In this document: one piece after another, positions 12,001 to 19,812 of the stretch
How positions within the stretch are numbered: the first letter of the stretch is position 1
Layout of the letters: each line of letters opens with the position of its first letter
Assembly (NCBI GenBank): GCA_944739405.2
Contig: OX123187.2
Coordinates: forward strand, 36,188,394 to 36,252,393
Direction of reading: 5' to 3'
Source: Euclidia mi
Taxonomy: Eukaryota; Arthropoda; Insecta; Lepidoptera; Erebidae
Length of the DNA: 64,000 bases
Made by a program: the position numbers and the translations under genes
The notes under the pieces: model-generated
What the model saw: the letters and a program-made list of their open reading frames with translations, nothing else
Told to the model about the DNA's origin: nothing
The model's database searches: none

Positions 12001-15000
12001 AGTGGGCGCCGCACGTGGACCTCGGCAAGCAGCTCGCCACGCTGCACGCGCTGCTCGCAGACAGCCTGCCCAAGCTGCAGCCCAACAAGATACAGGTACA
12101 CACACACACGTCACACACGTCACAAGGGTCTGTGGGCGGCGAGGCGCGCGAGGGCGTGGAGCCGGACCCCGAGTGGGCGCCGCACGTGGACCTCGGCAAG
12201 CAGCTCGCCACGCTGCACGCGCTGCTCGCAGACAGCCTGCCCAAGCTGCAGCCCAACAAGATACAGGTACACACACACACGTCACACACGTCACACACGT
12301 CACAAGGGTCTGTGGGCGGCGAGGCGCGCGAGGGCGTGGAGCCGGACCCCGAGTGGGCGCCGCACGTGGACCTCGGCAAGCAGCTCGCCACGCTGCACGC
12401 GCTGCTCGCAGACAGCCTGCCCAAGCTGCAGCCCAACAAGATACAGGTACACACACACACGTCACACACGTCACAAGGGTCTGTGGGCGGCGAGGCGCGC
12501 GAGGGCGTGGAGCCGGACCCCGAGTGGGCGCCGCACGTGGACCTCGGCAAGCAGCTCGCCACGCTGCACGCGCTGCTCGCAGACAGCCTGCCCAAGCTGC
12601 AGCCCAACAAGATACAGGTACACACACACACGTCACACAAGTCACACACGTCACACACGTCACAAGGGTCTGTGGGCGGCGAGGCGCGCGAGGGCGTGGA
12701 GCCGGACCCCGAGTGGGCGCCGCACGTGGACCTCGGCAAGCAGCTCGCCACGCTGCACGCGCTGCTCGCAGACAGCCTGCCCAAGCTGCAGCCCAACAAG
12801 ATACAGGTACACACACACGTCACACACGTCACACACGTCACAAGGGTCTGTGGGCGGCGAGGCGCGCGAGGGCGTGGAGCCGGACCCCGAGTGGGCGCCG
12901 CACGTGGACCTCGGCAAGCAGCTCGCCACGCTGCACGCGCTGCTCGCAGACAGCCTGCCCAAGCTGCAGCCCAACAAGATACAGGTACACACACACACGT
13001 CACACACGTCACACACGTCACAAGGGTCTGTGGGCGGCGAGGCGCGCGAGGGCGTGGAGCCGGACCCCGAGTGGGCGCCGCACGTGGACCTCGGCAAGCA
13101 GCTCGCCACGCTGCACGCGCTGCTCGCAGACAGCCTGCCCAAGCTGCAGCCCAACAAGATACAGGTACACACACACACGTCACACAAGTCACACACGTCA
13201 CACACGTCACAAGGGTCTGTGGGCGGCGAGGCGCGCGAGGGCGTGGAGCCGGACCCCGAGTGGGCGCCGCACGTGGACCTCGGCAAGCAGCTCGCCACGC
13301 TGCACGCGCTGCTCGCAGACAGCCTGCCCAAGCTGCAGCCCAACAAGATACAGGTACACACACACACGTCACACACGTCACAAGGGTCTGTGGGCGGCGA
13401 GGCGCGCGAGGGCGTGGAGCCGGACCCCGAGTGGGCGCCGCACGTGGACCTCGGCAAGCAGCTCGCCACGCTGCACGCGCTGCTCGCAGACAGCCTGCCC
13501 AAGCTGCAGCCCAACAAGATACAGGTACACACACACACGTCACACACGTCACAAGGGTCTGTGGGCGGCGAGGCGCGCGAGGGCGTGGAGCCGGACCCCG
13601 AGTGGGCGCCGCACGTGGACCTCGGCAAGCAGCTCGCCACGCTGCACGCGCTGCTCGCAGACAGCCTGCCCAAGCTGCAGCCCAACAAGATACAGGTACA
13701 CACACACGTCACACAAGTCACACACGTCACAAGGGTCTGTGGGCGGCGAGGCGCGTGAGGGCGTGGAGCCGGACCCCGAGTGGGCGCCGCACGTCACATG
13801 TCACACCAGGACCTATACACACGTGGAATGAGGGTGTTTGATATTTTTTCTACCACCAGTCGTCGCTACGTATGCGTCAGGTCCAAACAGCTGTCAGATA
13901 TGTACCGACGCGTACACACACATTATACAAACAAACACGGACGTTCGAAAATATAGGGGCTTTGACAGACTTGACAGGTTTCTGGACCTAATGCTTCAGT
14001 GCTGCCGCGTAGTGACCGTCATTTCCGAAGACCCTCATTCAATTAGCGATATCGCTAAGAGCAATAATTTATAGAACTGACATAGGCTTTCGATAGACTT
14101 ATATGATAAAATTATATGTGATATTTTATGCGATTTTTATTTTTTTCGTTTTTTTTTCAATTCTAAGTGTATTGGAACATTTACAGCATATGGATACATT
14201 TGCATAACATCTGTTTTTCAGGAATTGGATCCACTGTCAGATATACTAGATGAACTGAACAAGAGGCTACTGAGCAATGAAACCACGTCACCTACGCAGC
14301 CCGTTACTGACAACATATTTAGGTAAGCACCTCGACGCTTAACCCAAAAATGCTTAAACTTATTTAATTAAATAATTGAGTGGCCATTACCAAAGTGCTA
14401 TTTATGAACAATATTCGATTATTATAGGACAAAAATATAACTTCAAACATTACGCTGTTCTAAGGCAGAAGATCTAATAATATTCTATAATTTCTAGGTT
14501 TAATGACCCTACGTGCAATACACCGACGAAAGCTGCTAACGAGCCGGTAACCAATGGTCAAGTAAACAACAATTTCGCTCATAGTTCACCCATCATGAAT
14601 AAAAATGGAATTCAATTCAATATCAGCCCCTCAAAGTCCAACGCAGAGGAATCTAAATACAAACCTGGTTACGCAGCCGTTACTAAATCTCCAAGTTTCA
14701 ATATTCGATCTGCGACGCTACCCAGAAAGGGTTATGGATCCAACCAACCCAGTCAAGCTGTTAATCCTGATAGATATAGCTCACAATACAATAATCAAGA
14801 ACACTGCGTCAACCTTAAAGTTGTACAAATCGGCTTTGCCTCGGAGCAATATTCTAAAAGCATCAGCAACGGAATTGGTGAAAGCCTGGAGCGAAGATTC
14901 CAAGAAAGATACAAACCCAATAATTACAACAGCCAGCAACATTTCCACAACTCCAATTACAATAGTACAGAAAGATCTCCCAGCAACGACAGCATCAACC

Positions 15001-17280
15001 ACAATTATAACACTAATGAGATGCAAAATATCATTAAAGAAACTGCTACACTGGAGGAGCTGTCAGATCTCTTGAAATACGCTGATGATACTGGGGACGT
15101 CGTCGATGATAAAATCATTATGAACAAAAAGAACTTATCGCAATCTATATCCAATAATAATAACAATATAATCAATGGAAACAAAACCAACTACACGAAT
15201 AACGGCTCGAATGTCTCGATCAGTGGACTGTCCAATGTCGCGAGTTCTGGCTATCAAAGCATCGCCACCTACAGCCAAAGTTCGAGCCCCATCGAAAATA
15301 CGGCGCATCATCACCAGCCTTACGAAAACGGTGGCCAACCTATGAGCCGCTACTCCCAAATAAATTATCAGAAACAACGAGACAAACAGTATTATGATAA
15401 TAAAAATGAAAAATTCTATCCAAAGAGTCCCGTGCAACAGAAAATTGAGTACGATATTCAAAAATATGGCATACAAAACTTCACAACTGCCGATAATACA
15501 CCGTCAAACACAAATATTAGTTCAAAAGTAGCTCCATTAGTGTTCACGAACCCAGTTTACAACATGGATGACAATCGTCTTTCTCAGGAAAAGAAGAACA
15601 GTGAGAACAGAAATTCAAAGCGTTGTCCCTGTGGCTCATCCAGTTCATCGATAGATGAGGAGGGTTTGAGCACGGACAACGTAGAGACGAACTCAGAAGA
15701 GGGTTCTACTAACTTCAACGAGGATAGTAGAAACTATGACCAACAGAATCGCAACAGTACCCACCGAAAACTCACCAGAGATAACTGTAACTATGAAGAC
15801 TTGTACCCGAGAAGCAACCACAGCCACTCGCCGAGGATACGGGACGACGAGTCATCGAGCAACTCGCCCAGCCTTCGCAAAAGTAGCAAGACGCGAATGC
15901 CCAGAACGAATCCGATGCTCTCCTACTCGACGAATCAAAATCAAATCAACTTCAAGCATTTCGGCCAGAGAGGGGAATCCCTGTACGAGAGCAAGCCCCA
16001 TCACATCTCCACCGACTCCGGCTACCCGATGAGCCGATCCGACTCGAACGTGGAGGAGGTCAACAAGGAGATGTACAGGCTGCAGATCTCTCGCAGCCAA
16101 AAAGCACTCTACAATATGGAGAACTCGAAGAACTCGCCCGAGAAGTACTCGATGACGGAGAGCGCGATCCCGGAGACGAATTATCCGCTGGACAGGACGT
16201 ACTCCGGGGCGAAGATGTCGAGCAGTAGAGTGAACGAGGAGCTGGAGAGGCCGGCGGAGTACTACGGCGTGCGCGGGGAGCGGGGCGAGCGGCGGGAGTC
16301 GCCGTCGCGCGGCGCGTTCGGGCGCGAGTCGGCGTCGGCGTCGAGCGAGGCCAGCGAGCGCGCGCGCGACGTGCCGCAGCGCCGCCTCAGCCTCGAGTCG
16401 GCGCGCGACCTCACCGACAGCTCCGACGAGCTCGACGACACGCTCTACTGCACCACCGGCCGCCGCCGCAGCAACAAGCACCACCGCACCATCGAACAGG
16501 TACGCACCGATACTCCTCTCATGCACTCCTGAAATGACATTCGATTAAAGATATCGCTAGTCGCTAAGTGCAAAAATGTATGGAAATGACATAAGACTTC
16601 GTTATATCAGGTGGTCAACGAAGAAGAAATTCCTTATGTTGCCATGACAACCAAGCGTTATCGAAAGTAGACATCAAAGCGAATGCCGTTTGGCTAGGGC
16701 CTCTGTTCAGTGCTGTTAAACGCTGCCATGGCAATAATCTAACATATTGCTTTCTCTGTTTCCAGTATGAACGCGAGATCGAGAGGTTAAAACGTTCCGT
16801 TGAGTTGTTGCGAGGAAGATTGGGGCCAGCCGAGGCGGGACAGGATCCGACTGATGCCAAAATGAAGGCCATCATATCTAGGTAATTATTTTATCAATTC
16901 ATTTGAAAAGATATCACTCGATTGATTTAAACGAAATCATGCACGCTTAGTCTAAAACGAAGACTACAAGTATAATTTTATTACTTTACAGGTTGTACTG
17001 CGTAGAAGAAGAGCTAAGGAACGAGCAGCGCAAGATGGCGGCGGCGCTGTCGCACAAGCAGCGCGTGATCGAGGCGCAGGAGCACCGCATCGCCGCGCTG
17101 GACGAGGCCAACACGCGCCTGCTGTCCGCGCTCGTGCACCTGCAGCAGCGCGCCGCCCCCCCGCACGCACACGCCACCCCTCCCCACGCGCACGCGCACC
17201 CGCACGCGCCCGCGCACGCGCACAACGCCGCGCACGCCAACACACACGCGCAGCACTCACATCAGGAGCTACAGATTTAA
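2943..17280 (+). CDS. raskol: raskol-like Ras GTPase-activating protein (SynGAP/DAB2IP/RASAL2 family), 5' partial
   Basis: Fourteen exons: 2943-3012, 3571-3698, 5078-5221, 6322-6467, 7749-7979, 8805-9004, 9622-9830, 10210-10322, 10636-10802, 11293-11562, 14222-14322, 14498-16499, 16766-16881, 16992-17280. All have AG acceptors and GT donors, and phases join exactly to give 1,394 residues and a stop. RasGAPs speed GTP hydrolysis on Ras/Rap at the membrane. Window-relative residues: end of PH domain 24-66 (VEIRSLHSSVLGRPHCF), C2 about 75-200, RasGAP about 240-555 with arginine finger R284 in FRGNSLATK and signature FLRFLCPAI at 395-403, disordered Ser/Asn-rich region 594-1250, coiled coil about 1255-1350, His/Ala-rich tail ending ELQI. 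Order and motifs match SynGAP and DAB2IP; in Drosophila the family member is raskol. The N-terminus is outside the window. An exon-plus-donor tandem array follows exon 10, so isoforms with extra copies are possible. Confidence 0.93.
3013..3570 (+). other. Intron, exons 1-2
   Basis: AT-rich intron with donor gtgcgt and acceptor atgttttcag. I see nothing else in it. Confidence 0.8.
3571..3698 (+). CDS. raskol: raskol exon 2: C-terminal part of the PH domain
   Basis: It encodes VEIRSLHSSVLGRPHCF followed by a basic ERDRW motif, matching the conserved SHSSVLG..CF and AAERDRW segments of SynGAP/DAB2IP PH domains. The acceptor is atgttttcag (3561-3570) and the donor gtatag (3699). The exon ends with the two bases AG of a split Ser codon. 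Confidence 0.9.
3699..5077 (+). other. Intron, exons 2-3
   Basis: AT-rich intron. Around 4300-4385 a stretch with GACAGACAGAC looks like a decayed retroelement 3' end. The polypyrimidine/acceptor region is a (TTATC)n microsatellite (about 5040-5071), so length changes there could affect splicing of exon 3. Confidence 0.75.
5078..5221 (+). CDS. raskol: raskol exon 3: start of the C2 domain
   Basis: It encodes the linker and the first C2 strands, including TVKLWLLEAKDIPPKKRYYC and the following EILLDDTLYAR. These match the KLW.IEAR.LPPKKRYYCE..LDD.LYAR block of SynGAP/DAB2IP. The acceptor directly follows a (TTATC)n microsatellite at about 5040-5071; the donor is gtaaga at 5222. The last codon (Arg) is split 2+1. 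Confidence 0.92.
5222..6321 (+). other. Intron, exons 3-4
   Basis: Contains two diverged direct copies of a segment of about 45 bases, near 5298-5342 and 5424-5466 (both with TGTAC..GAAT.GATCG and TCG(T/A)CGAT). I see nothing else supported. Confidence 0.65.
6322..6467 (+). CDS. raskol: raskol exon 4: middle of the C2 domain
   Basis: It encodes SSSKLKTDLCFWGEVYEFGG and then LPAVHAIHVNVYREPERRSR, matching the FWGE.FEF..LPAVR..HLYR.(S/T)DKK segment of family C2 domains. The acceptor used is atcatttgcag at 6311-6321. A nearer-upstream AG at about 6220 gives sequence unlike the family and is rejected. The donor is gtaagt at 6468. Confidence 0.92.
6468..7748 (+). other. Intron, exons 4-5
   Basis: AT-rich intron with a GC-rich island at about 7480-7660 that opens reading frames on both strands but shows no splice-compatible family sequence; it is probably an old repeat. 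A segment of about 20 bases (AAATCAAATTTTCAAGT) occurs twice at about 7328 and 7364. Confidence 0.65.
7749..7979 (+). CDS. raskol: raskol exon 5: end of C2 and C2-GAP linker
   Basis: It encodes GTVRIPVDDVSSRYLNERWY, then a PLSDP loop and LRIKCRFQSVDVLPIDHYARF, matching the G.V.IPV..L..R...E.WYP and the R.KARYQ..ILP...Y.EF block of SynGAP/DAB2IP. The acceptor is acttgcag (7741-7748) and the donor gttagt (7980). A long antisense reading frame over this exon is only a shadow. Confidence 0.92.
8157..8435 (+). mobile_element. MITE-like element with CAG..TTTACATAGA termini
   Basis: The ends are inverted copies of each other: CAGATATTTACATAGAGGCG at the left and, read on the other strand, CAGGTTTACATAGAAGCGCA at the right. 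The body (TGACCCAAATTACCGC, GAGAGCAAGAGAGACG, GAACTAAACTGGAGACAG) recurs at 23476-24085, where one copy sits inside another. No coding capacity. I could not identify a clear target duplication or superfamily. Confidence 0.65.
8676..8771 (-). mobile_element. SINE 3'-domain fragment
   Basis: Following (ACAT)n, the segment TCTCACGCCTATAACCCCGA and GTAGGCAGAGG is the reverse complement of the 3' end shared by the SINEs at 32622-32850, 38742-39004 and others. The tRNA-like head is missing. Confidence 0.7.
8805..9004 (+). CDS. raskol: raskol exon 6: start of the RasGAP domain, arginine finger
   Basis: It encodes the first helices of the GAP domain and the catalytic arginine finger R284 (window numbering) in the motif LTFRGNSLATKSMEAYLKLV. 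The motif is the FR.N(S/T)LA(T/S)K finger loop found in p120GAP, neurofibromin and SynGAP; the Arg enters the Ras active site and stabilises the transition state. The finger is intact, so GAP activity is expected. Codons are strongly G/C ending. The exon ends in phase 0 (CTG CAG) with donor gttagt. Confidence 0.94.
9005..9621 (+). other. Intron, exons 6-7
   Basis: Intron with a GC-rich stretch at about 9185-9300 of unknown origin (it includes GGCGGCCGTCGCGCATATG). No coding evidence. Confidence 0.7.
9622..9830 (+). CDS. raskol: raskol exon 7: RasGAP domain
   Basis: It encodes ETLMEAVMMAA, then CEVDPLRCGSTAALRRQQ and an amphipathic stretch ending RDCFATFRER. CEVDP..C.......HQ.NL and FPRELKEVFA.WR are conserved in SynGAP/DAB2IP. 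Exceptionally GC-rich (Ala/Arg codons GCG, CGC), which opens long reading frames in several other frames. The acceptor is gtttgtgcag and the donor gtatgt at 9831. Confidence 0.9.
9831..10209 (+). other. Intron, exons 7-8
   Basis: Short AT-rich intron, donor gtatgt, acceptor tgtttgcag. I see nothing else in it. Confidence 0.8.
10210..10322 (+). CDS. raskol: raskol exon 8: RasGAP signature
   Basis: It encodes REDISDNLISASIFLRFLCP and AILSPSLFGITH. FLRF..PAI is the defining RasGAP signature (window residues 395-403) and DI..RLISASLFLRFLCPAI is shared with SynGAP. The acceptor is tgtttgcag (10201-10209) and the donor gtgagt at 10323. Confidence 0.95.
10323..10635 (+). other. Intron, exons 8-9
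   Basis: Short AT-rich intron, donor gtgagt, acceptor tgtttatag. I see nothing else in it. Confidence 0.8.
10636..10802 (+). CDS. raskol: raskol exon 9: RasGAP domain
   Basis: It encodes EYPNERAARNLTLVAKTLQT, then LANFTRFQGKEAFMEFLNDF and FLRAIS. This matches the EYPD..T.RTLTLIAK..QNLANF.KF..KE.(F/Y)M.F.N.FLE block of family GAP domains. The acceptor is tgtttatag (10627-10635) and the donor gtaagt at 10803, phase 0. Confidence 0.95.
10803..11292 (+). other. Intron, exons 9-10
   Basis: AT-rich intron, donor gtaagt, acceptor ..tcaaatccccag at 11281-11292. I see nothing else in it. Confidence 0.75.
11293..11562 (+). CDS. raskol: raskol exon 10: Gln/His-rich insert plus last RasGAP helix; founder of the tandem array
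   Basis: The exon begins TRPQDQQQTQHQHQQHQ with a five-Gln run, passes into SHTSHTSHTSQGS (translated ACGTCACAC-type repeats), and ends WAPHVDLGKQLATLHALLAD and SLPKLQPNKIQ. The last part matches YIDLGREL(S/A)LH.LLWE of SynGAP/DAB2IP. The first donor is gtacac at 11563, directly followed by a CA run; it is weak compared with the gtaagt/gtgagt donors of the other exons. From about 11395 the exon is itself copy 1 of a tandem array, and donors at 12985, 13165, 13354, 13525 and 13696 would also join in frame to exon 11, giving much longer isoforms. The shortest choice is annotated because it matches the family. Confidence 0.8.
11395..13792 (+). repeat. Tandem array of half-exon plus splice donor, 13 copies and a partial 14th
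   Basis: Each unit holds (CACACGTCA)n, a short CAAGGG(T) joint, about 125 bases coding for the last RasGAP helix, and the donor ATACAG|GTACAC followed by a CA run. Donor GT positions are 11563, 11745, 11925, 12096, 12267, 12447, 12618, 12807, 12985, 13165, 13354, 13525 and 13696. Periods are 182, 180, 171, 171, 180, 171, 189, 178, 180, 189, 171 and 171, differing by 9-base units or by one CA. Copy 14 stops at about 13792. Coding parts are almost identical; I saw a single-base change in copy 1 (gcactg for gcgctg) and one in copy 14 (gcgtgag). Copies 1 and 3 share a GTCACAAGGAGG joint, the others GTCTGTGGGCGG. No stop occurs in the frame from exon 10. Confidence 0.97.
13793..14221 (+). other. 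Unique part of the intron before exon 11
   Basis: Directly after the broken 14th repeat copy comes a CACATGTCACACC transition and then ordinary AT-rich intron up to the acceptor ctgtttttcag. No further exon evidence. Confidence 0.7.
14222..14322 (+). CDS. raskol: raskol exon 11: segment after the RasGAP domain
   Basis: It encodes ELDPLSDILDELNKRLLSNE and a TSPTQPVTDNIF end. This is the counterpart of the KLGPLPRIL.DI..AL block that follows the GAP domain in SynGAP/DAB2IP. It joins in phase 0 to the NKIQ end of exon 10. The acceptor is ctgtttttcag and the donor gtaagc at 14323. Confidence 0.9.
14498..16499 (+). CDS. raskol: raskol exon 12: long disordered Ser/Asn-rich region
   Basis: A single 2,002-base exon encodes 667 residues with no recognisable folded domain. 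Features in order: SPSFNIRSATLPRKGY near the start, an Asn run (NNNNN) and Ser/Gly/Tyr-rich stretches, APLVFTNPVYNM (the counterpart of the SFQNPLFHM motif of SynGAP), an acidic Ser-rich patch, HISTDSGYPMSRSDS, and near the end VPQRRLSLESARDL, like the RRQLSLQD site of SynGAP and a plausible basophilic-kinase/14-3-3 site. Base composition changes sharply inside the exon: AT-rich with Asn/Lys/Ile codons before about 15600 and very GC-rich (Arg/Ala/Ser) after about 16200. The acceptor is taatttctag and the donor gtacgc at 16500. Confidence 0.92.
16766..16881 (+). CDS. raskol: raskol exon 13: C-terminal coiled coil, part 1
   Basis: It encodes YEREIERLKRSVELLRGRLG and a stretch ending DAKMKAIISR. 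Heptad spacing and the KSII(S/G)RL motif match the C-terminal coiled coil of SynGAP/DAB2IP, which mediates self-assembly in that family. The acceptor is ctgtttccag and the donor gtaatt at 16882. Confidence 0.92.
16992..17280 (+). CDS. raskol: raskol exon 14: C-terminal coiled coil, part 2, and His-rich tail
   Basis: It encodes LYCVEEELRNEQRKMAAALS and then KQRVIEAQEHRIAALDEANT, closely matching the RL..VEEEL....A.....KQ.IIDAQE.RI..LD.ANTRLMSAL block of DAB2IP. After LQQR comes a tail of about 45 residues made of His-Ala and Pro repeats (AHAHPHAPAHAHN). The last residues are ELQI followed by TAA at 17278-17280. L at -2 and I at 0 fit a class II PDZ ligand; that is an inference. Confidence 0.93.
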
Positions 17281-18430
17281 ACCCAGTTTCCCCACCTCTA
17301 TAGAGGCATTATCTATCAGTCGAATCCAAAATTGGAACGATATGATGTTTTCTGCCAGTAACCGAAACTTACCGGCCTGTGGTGAAACTGGCTCTTGACC
17401 TCTCTCGTCCTACCGAACGTGCGTTCTCTTTTCAAATTTAAAGTAATTCTGATTATGTCTCCGGCCAGATTTATATTTTGTTGTGGTGTTGAACAGGTTT
17501 CACGCTTAATCGGATCGAAATATTTTTGGAGCTATGGAATGAAATGCATACGTTTTCTGTAGATATTAAATTAAGAAAATAAAGTTACATAGTTATGTAT
17601 CTCGTCTGAAGTCGTACCACAGAAAATATACTTCTGATGGGAGTTCGTTCATAAACCGTCAAAGTACCTTCCTCTTATTTCGAGTTGTTAATGCTCTTGT
17701 AATAATTATGATCTCTTGTTTTCATCGGATAACGAATGGCATTGATGTAAATACGTTGTTTTACGAGGGATGAAGATAAGTTGAATCTGATTTCATTTTA
17801 CGTATCAATAAATTTGTAAATAAATATTCTCTGTTACTTTTGAAGTCTACATTAAAAAGATTTTCAATTTTATGCATAATTTTAGAATCTACTGCTATGA
17901 ATTTTCGAATCATTCACGTTACTTTCTCGCACAAATTTCACTTAATCGAGTGTGTTTCTTATACAAGATAAATAATTTATAAATTGAATATTATATAATG
18001 CACAACAGAGTACGGTTTCGCACGCTGCCTTACCGTTTCATCGACAATATTCATCTCAGTATGTGTTCGATTGTCCATTAATCAAAATGTAACTAACCGT
18101 GAAGACTTTACTTGTTATTACGTGTTAATATTATTGTTTAATATCTTGTGTATCGCAATAATTGTTTTGCCATTTATCATTTTTGTTACATTGTTTCGTT
18201 AGTTTTATTGAAATATGCTTTAAATGACATTAATTTTCTATAAATATCAGTATTTTCACAATTCGATGGTAGGTTCGCTTCACGAGTCGATGTTTGTTTC
18301 AGTAACAATGATACCAAAGACGATTGAATATCCCTTAGGCTTTAGTTGTAGTGGTCCAATCGAACCCGCTGCAATTGCAGTCTTAGTGTTGTATTTTAAA
18401 ATAAAACTTTATAGATTTTATAATAATAAT
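17281..18430 (+). other. Probable raskol 3' UTR with several poly(A) signals
   Basis: AT-rich sequence after the TAA stop. AATAAA hexamers stand at 17578-17583, 17807-17812 and 18400-18405, which allow 3' UTRs of about 0.3, 0.55 and 1.15 kb. No intervening gene is seen. Which site is used cannot be decided from sequence. Confidence 0.55.
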
Positions 18431-19491
18431 ATAAGACTTGTATCATAATATTCTTAGAGTATGATAAGTGAAATGTGGTATGAAATCAAAATTTATTTTT
18501 AATACCTTTGGAGTATTATACGTGGAATATAATGAATGTTGAAGAATCATATAAATAATTGAATGTTGCAAACCTATATCAAATTAAAATTAAATGTAAA
18601 CCACGATTGTCCTGCAACATAGTTACAGCGAAAATGTAATTTAAGCCATAACTGCAAGTAAATTTACCTGCAAGTGCGCAGGTATGAAACTTATCACATT
18701 AAATTATAAAAATCGTACAAGGACTTTTATTTTATATACCCTTATGATTCTTAAAGAAACTCCTACCAATAACTTCAAAATAGTGGCACCTAGTAGTAGA
18801 TTGAATCAGCGTCACTTGGCGGAAATCCATCGTAACCTAATGTAAAGAAAGAGGAACCCACCACGCATCCGCGCGTTGACCACCTCCACTATTCCAATAT
18901 AAAAAAGTTGACAATACTGAACTGATGTGAAAGGATAAGGGAAATAAAGGAATAGTATGGGTTCCAGGAAGATACCTGACTTGCAGTATCCCTCCCATGC
19001 TTCGACACGTGTTGCGCGCGTGCATGAGGCATCCTCAGGAGCGATGGGCAACGATTGACTGTATAGGAAGCTCAGTCAGTCTTTTTCGTTGCCATTGAGC
19101 GTGTGCAAGTCGAAGGTGCTCATAAAGGGATCCGTTATAGATGGATCCACATAACATACCCACTAACTTCACCTACCCAAATATCTATCACTTTTTTCAC
19201 CAGCAAAAGTAACTTTGTGTTCCATAGTGTTTGCATGAACGACAAAATTATATTTGCGGTTTTTTTATATGTGATATATATCTCAAAAACTGCTTATTTA
19301 AACCAATTTACGTTGAAAGTTTTGTTAGACTATATATATCTTATAGACGGAGGGATCCGATCGCAAGACCATCACTAAAATGTCTGACATAGGTGGCCGT
19401 GTGGCCACCCATTACCCGTCAAAATTTAATAGAACATCATTTGAAACTTTGAGGCTTCGTTCATAGACATTTTGATTTATTCGTATCTAAT
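18431..19491. other. Intergenic, no supported gene
   Basis: Short reading frames of under 100 codons only, without splice or family support. The segment at about 18800-19070 is less AT-rich and may be an old repeat. Confidence 0.5.
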
Positions 19492-19812
19492 GGCCGGCGC
19501 GCACTGACGTCGCGGCATGGCACGGCATGGCAAAGGATTTTATTACTGATCAATTCATTTTTATTCTTATTTCAATGAGTTTAGAATTCATATTACTTTT
19601 GAAATTAAACTACAGTTTACGGATTTTATCGCGATGTATTGGTTTCACTGAGTTATTACATTTGAAACTAATGATCTAGAAACTACATTTTTAATTTATT
19701 AAGTACTAGCCGACGTTTCGAATTCTTTACAGGATTCATGTTCACGGCAGACTGAGGTGATATTTGTCTTTGTCTTGAATTTCAAAGTTATCTCAAAGTA
19801 CTCGAACATTTT

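Noticed and set aside
11267..13705. Very long open frames on the - strand (over 800 codons) across the tandem array
   Set aside because: They are antisense of a repeat whose units are multiples of three or nearly so; any frame without a stop in one unit stays open. No family resemblance.
11594..13740. Internal mini-exons using a CACAAG acceptor in each repeat unit
   Set aside because: There is no polypyrimidine tract before the AG, and the resulting exon of about 140 bases is not a multiple of three. Read-through to a later donor is simpler.
11395..13792. CRISPR-like array
   Set aside because: Regular repeats, but no unique spacers, units of 171-189 bases derived from an exon, and a eukaryotic context.
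15852..16526. 224-codon - strand frame under the large raskol exon
   Set aside because: Antisense shadow of GC-rich coding sequence; Arg/Ala/Val-rich with no domain.
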